Source of the DNA: Actinomycetes bacterium
GTDB taxonomy: Bacteria; Actinomycetota; Actinomycetes; Actinomycetales; Actinomycetaceae
Length of the DNA stretch: 11,954 nucleotides
Direction: 5' to 3'
Assembly (NCBI GenBank): GCA_023420745.1
Contig: JAEZVQ010000108.1
Span: 1-11,954 of the forward strand
Numbering within the stretch: the first letter of the stretch is position 1; each line of letters begins with the position of its first letter. The notes under the pieces are model-generated. The model saw only the letters and a list, made by a program, of their open reading frames with translations, did no database searches and was not told where the DNA came from. Below, piece after piece: positions 6,010 through 11,954 of the stretch. The position numbers and the translations under genes were made by a program.

Positions 6010-6936
6010 TCACTGCGGCTCGTTGACGAGGTGAATGAGTGAGACTTCGGGGCGGCAGAAGAATCGCACCGGCGCGTAGGGAGAGGTGCCGAGCCCCGCG
6101 GATACGTGAACCGCGGAGTGCTCCCCGGAAAAGGACCAGTCAAAAACTCCGGAGGCAAAGCCGCGCGGAAGGTCACAGTTGGTGACAAGGGCACCGACAC
6201 CGGGAAGGCAGAGCTGACCACCGTGGGTGTGACCGGCGAGGATGAGGTGTGACCGAAGTGCCGTGAATTCGTTGAGAATCCGCTGGTAGGGGGCGTGGGT
6301 CACGCCGAGTCGCAGGGTCGATTCACGCTCCCATGTCACGGGAACTTCAGGGACGCGGTCACGATTGATATGCGGATCGTCAACACCGACACACGCCAGA
6401 CGCACACCCTCGGGCAACGTGTCAACGGGCACGACTTCTGCCTGGTTCGACAGATCAACCCACCCGGCGTCAGCGAAGTCGCGCACGAGGTCAAGCCACG
6501 GCAGGTCGGGGATCGTGCGTCGCCCGCGCGTGTGTGAACCCCACAGGTAGGAATCCCAACGTTTCGGGCGCGGAGAATAGTAGTCATTCGAGCCGAGGAC
6601 GAATACGCCCGGCCATTCCAATAGCGGCGCGTAAGCACGGCGGATCAGGTCAAGTCCACGGATCGAACCGAAATTGTCGCCGGTCGAGACGACGAGATCG
6701 AAGTCGAGCTGGGTGAGACGGTGGATGAAATCGATCATCCACTCCTGACCGGGGAACAGGTGAAGGTCGGAAAGGTGAAGGATAGTGAACTCGTCGAGTT
6801 CCGGCGGCAGCGGCACGGAGATCCGGTAGTCACGCACCACAGGGGAACACCGCTCCACCTGAGTCCACGCGGCAACACCGGCAAATGCCGCAGCGCCAGC
6901 ACCGAGGATTTGGCGAACCCGGTGGGATTCACCCAT
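6010..6936 (-). CDS. Calcineurin-like metallophosphoesterase (YkuE/YaeI-like), downstream of the PBP
   Basis: A 308-aa binuclear-metal phosphoesterase. An N-terminal hydrophobic segment (about residues 8-25) suggests an anchor or signal, so the catalytic domain probably faces the outside or the membrane. Catalytic motifs: SDLHL (Asp 57, His 59), TGDNF (Asp 87, Asn 88), GSNDYY in place of the usual GNHD (Asn 117, Asp 118), the His of VTHAP (214) and AGHTHGGQL (His 236, His 238). The ATG overlaps the 3' end of the PBP gene by 8 bp (ATGGGTGA), so the two are translationally coupled. The same PBP-phosphoesterase pair occurs in mycobacteria (ponA2-Rv3683), which suggests a cell-envelope role. The natural substrate is unknown. 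An in-frame extension of 67 residues into the PBP gene is not credible. Confidence 0.9.
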   Translation of the reverse strand: MGESHRVRQILGAGAAAFAGVAAWTQVERCSPVVRDYRISVPLPPELDEFTILHLSDLHLFPGQEWMIDFIHRLTQLDFDLVVSTGDNFGSIRGLDLIRRAYAPLLEWPGVFVLGSNDYYSPRPKRWDSYLWGSHTRGRRTIPDLPWLDLVRDFADAGWVDLSNQAEVVPVDTLPEGVRLACVGVDDPHINRDRVPEVPVTWERESTLRLGVTHAPYQRILNEFTALRSHLILAGHTHGGQLCLPGVGALVTNCDLPRGFASGVFDWSFSGEHSAVHVSAGLGTSPYAPVRFFCRPEVSLIHLVNEPQ

Positions 6937-9100
6937 TAGAGCCGCCTTTACCCGCGTTATCTTCGGATTTTTGCGTATCGTTCTTCTGAGTTGGCTCCGC
7001 AGTCTTCGTCGGCTTCGGCTGAGGCGGTGAACCGAGGCTCGTACCATCAATTGGCACCACGTCGTAGCCGTCGAGTGCCGGCCCCATGTAGTCGCGCCAC
7101 AGCGGAGCCGCAAGGTCGGTGCCGTAGACGGTGTCAAAGTACACGCCGCCGATGGTGAGGTTGTTCAGCGACTGTGATGAGGCGTTGCCGTGCCCAACCC
7201 ACGCGGCGGTGACGAGCTGCGAGGTGCCACCGACGAACCACACATTGTCGTTATTGTCCGTGGTGCCAGTCTTACCGACAATCGGGCGTCCAATACGTGA
7301 GGTGTAGTAGCTCGACGACGAGGTGACGATGTCGAGTGTCCTCGCGACTTTGCGCGCTGCGGTGGCGTCGACTGCTTGCGAGCACGACGGTTCGAATGTT
7401 CCAATCTGGTTGCCCGAGCGATCGAGGATCTCCGTAATCGCCATCGGCTCACAGTACTGTCCGGCAGTGGTGAAAGCGGAGAACGCTCCAGCCATTGCCA
7501 GTGGTGTCGCGGAAGCGGAGATGATATTCGCGGGGATCGCGGTGATTTGTGAGCCATCCTCATTGTGGATGCCAAGTTTCTTCATCGTCGCGAAGATTTC
7601 GCACAGCTGCACCTTCGACGCCATTTCCGCGAAGGCACGGTTGACGGAGTACTCGGTGGCGCCGATGGTGGTGTAAGTACCGCCCTTGCCCGGGAGGTCG
7701 CCAACTGTCCAGGTGGCGTGCGCATTGTCGGGGTCGCACGTATTCCAGTCCTCGAAAGTAAAGGTTTTCGAGTGCCCGCCGGTGCGTTCCCACGCGGAGT
7801 GTCCTTCCGCATACCACTGCAAGAGGGTGAAGGGCTTAAGCGTTGACCCTGCCTGGAAGCCCGCACCCCCACCGTGAGCGGTGTCGGCAGCGTAGGAGTT
7901 CTGGGTTGCTGTTGGGTCGCCTTCCGTGGGGATACCGTAGTTCGTGTTTTGTGCCATGGCGAGGATAGCGCCGGTGTTGGGGTCACGGGTGACGAGCACC
8001 GCGTTGACACCGGAAGGATCGGCGACGGGCACATGTTCCGCAAACGACGCCATCGCTTTATTTTGCAGTCCCCAATCGAAGGTCGTTTTGATCGTCAAAC
8101 CGCCGCGCATCAACGCCTGCTGGCGTTCGCCACGGTTTGCGCCGAGCGCGTCAGATTGGTAGAGGGACTGGAGCACATAGTCGCAGAAGTAGGCGGCGGA
8201 ACCTGCCCCCGCACATCCTTGCGACGAGTTGTCGGGTTTGAGCATGTCTTCGACGTTGGTGTTGATCGCCTCGTCGTATTCCTCTTGGGTGATCTTCTTC
8301 TGCGCCAACATGGTGGCGAGGACAACGTCGCGTCGTGCCTGCGAATCCTGGGGATTCGTCATCGGATCAAAGTCGTTTGGCGATTTGACAATGCCCGCCA
8401 TCAACGCGGCTTCAGCGACGGTGAGGTCGGCGGCATTTTTGGAAAAGTAGTGTAGTGACGCGGCTTGCGCTCCGTAGACATTGGGACCAAATGGCGCAAT
8501 ATTGAGGTAGCCCGAGAGGATGTCATCTTTCGACATCTTTTGTTCGAGAGCAATGGCGTAGCGTGCCTCGCGCAGTTTTCGACTGATGGTCTGTTCGCTT
8601 GCCGAGTCGATCAACTCCTGGTTACCCTGTTGGATCCCATCCTCAAGCAACATGTTCTTCACGTACTGCTGCGTCAACGTCGACGCACCTTGAGTGGAGT
8701 GATGAGTGAGGTTATTGACGGCAGCGCGCGCGATTCCCTCGGGGTCGATCCCCTTGTGCTCGTAGAAGCGGCGGTCTTCGATCGCCACGATTGCGTTTTG
8801 GAGGTTCTTGGAAATCTGGTCGAGGCTGACAATGATGCGGTTTGATGCCCAGAACCGCGCGATCTCGGTGCCATTCCGGTCAAGCAGCACGCTTTGTTCC
8901 GACGGCTCCGGGAGGTCGAATTCAGCGGGGAGAGATTCGAAGATCTTTGGTCCGGCTTTCGCTGCCATCCCCATCGCGCCGGCGGTAGGCACCGCCAGCC
9001 CGGCAATGAGGATGCCAGCAATCATCGACGTAGCGAGGAACGTCGCCAGCAGCGTTAGATACTGAGACTTGCCGACGAGGCGAGACGTGGGCTTCGACAT
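6929..9100 (-). CDS. Class A penicillin-binding protein (transglycosylase/transpeptidase), PonA2-like
   Basis: A bifunctional peptidoglycan synthase of 723 aa. It has a short cytoplasmic N-terminus and one membrane segment at about 13-46. The GT51 domain shows EDRRFYEHKG (catalytic Glu about 108), GASTLTQQ, RKLREA (Glu about 178) and ILSGYLN. The transpeptidase domain shows the active-site serine motif STLK (Ser 419), SVN (485-487) and KTG (610-612). After about residue 688 comes a Pro/Lys/Thr/Glu/Asp-rich tail ending GKGGSNG. No PASTA domain follows, unlike mycobacterial PonA2 as recalled. The ATG at 9100 is the only start before an in-frame stop; AGGAG sits unusually close to it. It is the first gene of the operon with the phosphoesterase and divergent from whiB. 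Gene symbol left open because actinobacteria carry several class A PBPs. Confidence 0.94.
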   Translation of the reverse strand: MSKPTSRLVGKSQYLTLLATFLATSMIAGILIAGLAVPTAGAMGMAAKAGPKIFESLPAEFDLPEPSEQSVLLDRNGTEIARFWASNRIIVSLDQISKNLQNAIVAIEDRRFYEHKGIDPEGIARAAVNNLTHHSTQGASTLTQQYVKNMLLEDGIQQGNQELIDSASEQTISRKLREARYAIALEQKMSKDDILSGYLNIAPFGPNVYGAQAASLHYFSKNAADLTVAEAALMAGIVKSPNDFDPMTNPQDSQARRDVVLATMLAQKKITQEEYDEAINTNVEDMLKPDNSSQGCAGAGSAAYFCDYVLQSLYQSDALGANRGERQQALMRGGLTIKTTFDWGLQNKAMASFAEHVPVADPSGVNAVLVTRDPNTGAILAMAQNTNYGIPTEGDPTATQNSYAADTAHGGGAGFQAGSTLKPFTLLQWYAEGHSAWERTGGHSKTFTFEDWNTCDPDNAHATWTVGDLPGKGGTYTTIGATEYSVNRAFAEMASKVQLCEIFATMKKLGIHNEDGSQITAIPANIISASATPLAMAGAFSAFTTAGQYCEPMAITEILDRSGNQIGTFEPSCSQAVDATAARKVARTLDIVTSSSSYYTSRIGRPIVGKTGTTDNNDNVWFVGGTSQLVTAAWVGHGNASSQSLNNLTIGGVYFDTVYGTDLAAPLWRDYMGPALDGYDVVPIDGTSLGSPPQPKPTKTAEPTQKNDTQKSEDNAGKGGSNG

Positions 9101-9152
9101 GCTCCTAGCCTACGATGAACGGCGAAATATCGGCACGACCGAGTGACTTCGT

Positions 9153-9180
9153 TTGCTCATTTCGACGAATTGTGTATATG
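9153..9180 (+). promoter_or_regulatory. Candidate promoter of the whiB-type gene
   Basis: TTGCTC (9153-9158) and TATATG (9175-9180) are separated by 16 nt and resemble weak -35 and -10 boxes. The predicted start near 9187 gives a leader of about 40 nt. The -10 lies inside the candidate Crp operator. Confidence 0.3.
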
Positions 9181-9186
9181 GTCACA
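9171..9186. promoter_or_regulatory. Candidate Crp/GlxR operator between PBP and whiB
   Basis: TGTGTATATGGTCACA fits TGTG-N8-CACA and differs from TGTGA-N6-TCACA only at the fifth base. It lies 40 bp before the whiB ATG and 70 bp before the PBP ATG. A Crp-family regulator is encoded about 0.7 kb downstream. Binding is inferred from the motif. Confidence 0.5.
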
Positions 9187-9226
9187 CTATCGCCGATGAT
9201 GTCGAGATGAATACAACGGAGTGTCG

Positions 9227-9595
9227 ATGGAATACAGGTACGCCGATCGTGACCAGAGCTGGGCTGCGAAGGCACGGTGCGCGAGCAAGCCGGATCTGCT
9301 GTTCACCGAAGGTGCGGATCAACGCGATGTTCGCATGATCTGCCTATCGTGCGAGGTACGGCTCGAATGTCTCGCTGAAGCGCTGGAGACCGGGTCGAGT
9401 TTCGGTGTCTGGGGTGGGTTAACTGAGCGCGAACGCCGCGCCATGCTGCGCCATTTCCACTCCGTTGAGGATTGGAAGTCGTGGCTGATGGACTCCGATG
9501 AGGCGCTCGCGGTGGAACTGCGAAGCCCGAAGGTGCCTCACGTCCTCGCCTACGTGCGCCAGGCGAAGCAGGAAGAGACACGTGCCAGCGCGTAA
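9227..9595 (+). CDS. WhiB-family iron-sulfur transcription factor, WhiB4/WblA-like
   Basis: A small redox-sensing regulator of 122 aa that would hold a [4Fe-4S] cluster and act with sigma factor or DNA. Four Cys bind the cluster: Cys 18, 39, 42 and 48, the last three as C-x2-C-x5-C (ICLSCEVRLEC). The family turn GVWGG is at 60-64, followed by LTERERRAMLRH. The sequence between Cys 18 and GVWGG (LLFTEGADQRDVRMIC) and the place beside a class A PBP match mycobacterial WhiB4 (next to ponA2), equivalent to Streptomyces WblA. ATG 9227 is preferred because GGAG lies 5 nt before it; GTG 9221 would overlap that GGAG. A tail of about 40 residues after the conserved core is unassigned. It is probably cotranscribed with the DUF4177 gene 10 nt downstream. 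Confidence 0.92.
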   Translation: MEYRYADRDQSWAAKARCASKPDLLFTEGADQRDVRMICLSCEVRLECLAEALETGSSFGVWGGLTERERRAMLRHFHSVEDWKSWLMDSDEALAVELRSPKVPHVLAYVRQAKQEETRASA

Positions 9596-9605
9596 AATGA
9601 CGGTC

Positions 9606-9767
9606 ATGACACGTTGGGAATATGCCACAGTTCCGCTGCTGATCCACGCGACAAAGGCGATCCTCGACCAGTGGGGCGCAGACGGGTGGGAACTTGTCCA
9701 GGTGGTGCCGGCACCGAATAATGCCGAAAGCCTCGTCGCCTACCTCAAACGCCCGATCAGCGATTAA
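9606..9767 (+). CDS. Small DUF4177-type protein (53 aa), function unknown
   Basis: The whole protein is one conserved unit: RWEYATVPLLIHATKAILDQ, WGADGWELVQVVP, AYLKRP. It matches the actinobacterial DUF4177-like family of about 50 residues and resembles the small Rv3678A protein in the same mycobacterial neighbourhood (from memory). Two antiparallel strands around a helix with invariant Trp/Gly (DGWELV) are likely. No catalytic residues or membrane segment are seen. It begins 10 nt after the whiB stop, so it is probably in the same transcript. The start is ATG 9606 by alignment; ATG 9597 would add 3 residues. Neither has a strong Shine-Dalgarno, consistent with coupling to whiB. Confidence 0.85.
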   Translation: MTRWEYATVPLLIHATKAILDQWGADGWELVQVVPAPNNAESLVAYLKRPISD

Positions 9768-9796
9768 GCGGCAACGCATTCAGCGGTAATACACAG

Positions 9797-9856
9797 GCGG
9801 CGCGCCGACCCGCGTCGAGCATTGATCACCGATGCTCTTCCGGGTTGACGCGCCGC
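9797..9856. terminator. Long imperfect hairpin between convergent DUF4177 and crp genes
   Basis: GCGGCGCG (9797-9804) pairs with CGCGCCGC (9849-9856). Inside it ACCCG pairs with CGGGT and GAGCAT with ATGCTC, with small mismatches, around a 9-nt loop. There is no T-tract on either side. A bidirectional transcription barrier between the two gene ends is plausible. The rest of the 157-bp gap shows nothing else. Confidence 0.45.
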
Positions 9857-9924
9857 ACTGTCTGTTGACGCCGCTTGTCTATTCGCGATGTGCTGTCGAT
9901 TCGTCCTGCTGTGATCGAGTGTGT

Positions 9925-10602
9925 CTAGCGGGCGCGGCGGGCCAGACGGTCGAGGTCGAGCAGTGTCACCGCACGTCCCTCAAGTTGAATCCACCCGCGC
10001 GACACGAAGTCGGCCAGCGACTTATTGACCGTCTCGCGCGAGGCACCAACGAGCTGCGCCAGCTCTTCCTGGGTGAGGTCGTGCGGGACGTGCACACCGC
10101 GTTCGGTCGGCGAACCGAACCGGTCGGCGAGGTCAAGCAGTGCCTTCGCCACGCGACCGGGGACGTCGGAGAAGACGAGGTCGGCCAGCGACTCATTGGT
10201 GCGGCGCAGACGCTTCGCCAACGCACGCAGCATGTGCTTACTCATGGTCGGATTGGTGTCGAGCAGCTTGACGAGGTCAATGTGGTCGAGGTGGAGCAGC
10301 GTGACCGGTGACACCGCGGTGGCGGTCGTCGAACGTGGACCGGGATCGAAAAGGGTGAGCTCACCGATAATCTCACCGGGACCGAGGACGGCGAGCAGGT
10401 TCTCACGTCCGTCGCTCGAGGTGTGCCCGAGCTTCACCTTGCCTTCGGTGATGATGTAGAGGCGATCACCGGGTTCACCCTCATCGAAGAGGGTTTCGCC
10501 GCGACGCAGCGTCGTTTGCCCCATCTTCGCTTGGAGTGAGCGCTGCTGGTCATCGCTGAGTCCCTCAAAGAGGGGGACATGACTGATGTAGTTACTCTCC
10601 AC
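9925..10602 (-). CDS. crp: Crp/Fnr family cAMP-responsive regulator (Crp/GlxR type)
   Basis: A global transcription factor of 225 aa, the standard length. The cyclic-nucleotide-binding domain spans about 1-118, with GDRLYIITEGKVKLG and the phosphate-binding cassette GELTLFDPGPRSTTATA (Gly 80, Glu 81, Arg 90, Ser 91, Thr 92), which supports cAMP binding. A long dimer helix follows, then a winged helix-turn-helix with LTQEELAQLVGASRETVNKS (about 176-195). The C-terminal part is nearly the actinobacterial Crp/GlxR consensus. There is no Fe-S Cys cluster, so it is not Fnr. GTG 10602 is preceded by AGAGG at about 5 nt. It is divergent from nth, as in mycobacteria and corynebacteria. A near-consensus Crp site upstream suggests autoregulation. 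Confidence 0.95.
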   Translation of the reverse strand: MESNYISHVPLFEGLSDDQQRSLQAKMGQTTLRRGETLFDEGEPGDRLYIITEGKVKLGHTSSDGRENLLAVLGPGEIIGELTLFDPGPRSTTATAVSPVTLLHLDHIDLVKLLDTNPTMSKHMLRALAKRLRRTNESLADLVFSDVPGRVAKALLDLADRFGSPTERGVHVPHDLTQEELAQLVGASRETVNKSLADFVSRGWIQLEGRAVTLLDLDRLARRAR

Positions 10603-10701
10603 TGTGGCCTCTTTTCCCCGCGGTGTCGCGGTATTGAACTCGACGGCGAACGCCGGTGCGTTGCGTCGTGTGGTCAGCAGCCGTCACAGCGTGAGAACGC
10701 G

Positions 10702-10717
10702 TGTGACATCCTTCACT
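10702..10717. promoter_or_regulatory. Candidate Crp operator between crp and nth
   Basis: TGTGACATCCTTCACT matches TGTGA-N6-TCACA at nine of ten defined positions. It lies about 100 bp upstream of the crp GTG, immediately downstream of the candidate crp -10 box. Bound Crp would cover the transcription start, consistent with negative autoregulation. Confidence 0.5.
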
Positions 10718-10748
10718 AGTCTAGCGACTGTGACGTGAAAAGTGTGAA
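10718..10748 (-). promoter_or_regulatory. Candidate crp promoter
   Basis: On the minus strand TTCACA (10748-10743) and TAGACT (10723-10718) are separated by 19 nt, longer than ideal. Five of six -35 bases match TTGACA. The predicted start near 10711 leaves a leader of about 110 nt. Confidence 0.35.
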
Positions 10749-10833
10749 GGAATCGGGCGAGGCCGGAAAAACTCGGCACAATTGAACGGCGGATCGTGAG
10801 GAAAACAGGCGGATCAGAGGAGGCGAGGACACG

Positions 10834-11532
10834 ATGGGAACAACGGCGCAACGGGCGCGCACTCAGGCGCGCGAGGTCGCTGACCTCCTCGCCCGAACCT
10901 ATCCGGATGCGAAGTGTGCATTGAACTATCGCAACGCCTTTGAGCTCCTCGTTGCCACGGTGCTGTCGGCTCAGACGACGGATCAGCGGGTCAATACTGT
11001 CACCCCGGAATTGTTCGACACGTACCCGACGCCTCGGGATTTGGCGCGTGGGCGTGCTGAGGACGTGGCGCAGATTGTGCGGCCGCTGGGTTTTCACCGC
11101 CGCCGCTCCACGCAGCTCGTGGGGTTAGCTGCGGCGCTCGTCGAGGATCACGGGGGCACGGTTCCCGCGACCAGGAGCGAGCTTCAAGCATTGCCGGGCG
11201 TAGGGCGAAAAACTGCGCACGTAGTGCTTGGCAATGCCTTTGGGCACAGCGCGATCACTGTCGATACCCACGTCGGGCGTCTGGCTCGTCGACTGGGATG
11301 GTCGACGGCAGAGCGCCCGCTTGCTGTCGAACGCGACCTCGAGACACTCCTTCCCGACGTCGACTGGACGCTGCTGTGCCACCGGCTGATTGCGCACGGG
11401 CGCGCTGTGTGTCATTCGCGCAGTCCCGAGTGCGGTCACTGCGTGCTTGCGTCGCTATGCCCGAGTGCTTGCGAGGAAGAGAGCACTAGGGGCGGTGCGC
11501 GTCGAGGTGCCTCTCGAGGTGCGCGGCAATGA
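10834..11532 (+). CDS. nth: Endonuclease III (DNA glycosylase / AP lyase)
   Basis: A base-excision repair enzyme of 232 aa that removes oxidised pyrimidines and cuts at abasic sites. The early LLVATVLSAQTTDQRVN is the conserved substrate-pocket region. The helix-hairpin-helix LPGVGRKTAHVV carries the catalytic Lys (about 126), and ITVDTHVGRLARR the catalytic Asp (about 144). The iron-sulfur cluster motif is complete: Cys 193, 200, 203, 209 (C-x6-C-x2-C-x5-C). A tail of about 23 residues beyond the last ligand is Arg/Gly/Ser-rich (TRGGARRGASRGARQ). The ATG is preceded by AGAGGAGGCGAGG. It is divergent from crp, and its 3' end overlaps the convergent hydrolase gene by 47 bp, entirely within the tail. 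Confidence 0.96.
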   Translation: MGTTAQRARTQAREVADLLARTYPDAKCALNYRNAFELLVATVLSAQTTDQRVNTVTPELFDTYPTPRDLARGRAEDVAQIVRPLGFHRRRSTQLVGLAAALVEDHGGTVPATRSELQALPGVGRKTAHVVLGNAFGHSAITVDTHVGRLARRLGWSTAERPLAVERDLETLLPDVDWTLLCHRLIAHGRAVCHSRSPECGHCVLASLCPSACEEESTRGGARRGASRGARQ

Positions 11533-11954
11533 GGCGGGTGACCTCGTCGGGGTGCTCGTCGACGAGGAAATGTCCGGCACCGGCAACGACGTGTGTCGTC
11601 ATCGGAGAGCGAACCCACTGCTGGTCGCGCAAGAACTGCTGAGGCGGGCGCAACGGGTCGACCTCGCCGCTGATGGACGTCACCGCCGTGTCGATGACGC
11701 AGTCGATGCGACGGCGCGTGTGCAACGTCAACGCATTGGCGCGAATCGTCGCCTCGAGTGCTGGTTTTGCGGCGAACGGCCGGGAAAATGCCGCGCGATA
11801 GGCTTCTTCGTCGCCGCGTAGACGCTCGCGGTTCGCCGCCGCTCCCCACGCGTCATTGAGGCGAGTAACCAGCCGCCCGGAGCGCAACTGCGCCACGTTC
11901 GCCCACGGCAGCCGCACGCGCGCCACCGCGCGACCCGACGCCGACAGTGGCAGG
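11486..11954 (-). CDS. Alpha/beta hydrolase fold protein, C-terminal part (cut by the window edge)
   Basis: The reading frame is open to the right end, continuing upstream of GTG 11926 with LPLSASGRA, so the start and nucleophile Ser lie outside the window. About 155 residues are visible. They cover a lid-like helical region (WANVAQLRSGRLVTRLNDAWG, EEAYRAAFSRPFAA) and the C-terminal core. ISGEVDPLRPP is the usual acid-bearing strand-loop, and VVAGAGHFLVDEHPDEV carries the catalytic His. This fits epoxide-hydrolase or lipase-like alpha/beta hydrolases. Mycobacterium tuberculosis has ephE close to nth, which makes an orthologue possible but unproven. The substrate is unknown. Confidence 0.85.
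   Translation of the reverse strand, partial: LPLSASGRAVARVRLPWANVAQLRSGRLVTRLNDAWGAAANRERLRGDEEAYRAAFSRPFAAKPALEATIRANALTLHTRRRIDCVIDTAVTSISGEVDPLRPPQQFLRDQQWVRSPMTTHVVAGAGHFLVDEHPDEVTRLIAAHLERHLDAHRP

Noticed and set aside
6180..6210. GTCAC-N5-GTGAC dyad inside the phosphoesterase gene as a Crp site
   Set aside because: The half-sites are in inverted order relative to TGTGA/TCACA and lie within a coding sequence.
9832..10311. 159-codon plus-strand frame over crp
   Set aside because: Antisense to crp, which shows complete cNMP and helix-turn-helix motifs.

Overview
The window is a chromosomal stretch from a high-GC Gram-positive bacterium (Actinobacteria). Base composition is roughly 60% G+C by eye, GTG starts are common, and it carries a WhiB-family protein and a GlxR/Crp-type regulator. 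The crp-nth and whiB-PBP-phosphoesterase neighbourhoods resemble the Mycobacterium tuberculosis block nth, crp, whiB4, ponA2, Rv3683. The MATE/dnaB/rpsF arrangement suggests an Actinomycetaceae-like organism, but that is an inference. Nothing looks like a phage, IS element or CRISPR array; almost all of it is ordinary core genome.

Left part (1-3356): the first codons of rpsF (ribosomal protein S6) and a MATE/DinF-type efflux gene run leftward, and dnaB (replicative helicase, no intein) runs rightward. The divergent gap between MATE and dnaB holds the most striking feature of the window. Eight DnaA-box-like 9-mers lie within 186 bp (1656-1841), several at near-helical-turn spacing. They are followed by a candidate dnaB promoter and an almost perfect 30-nt inverted repeat at its predicted transcript start. 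This could be a DnaA titration or dnaB-control site, or an origin-like element.

Middle (3554-5913): a Bacillus-type pdxK (pyridoxal kinase of the ThiD fold) converges on an M20D amidohydrolase. A tRNA-Pro(CGG) with its own promoter and a textbook terminator follows.

Right part (6010-11954): a class A penicillin-binding protein and a calcineurin-like phosphoesterase form an overlapping leftward operon. Divergent to it are a WhiB4/WblA-type iron-sulfur regulator and a 53-aa DUF4177 protein. Then come crp (leftward), nth (endonuclease III, rightward) and the C-terminal part of an alpha/beta hydrolase (leftward, cut by the window end). Near-consensus Crp operators (TGTG-N8-CACA type) lie in front of whiB and in front of crp, so the Crp made here may control both itself and the neighbouring WhiB/PBP promoters.
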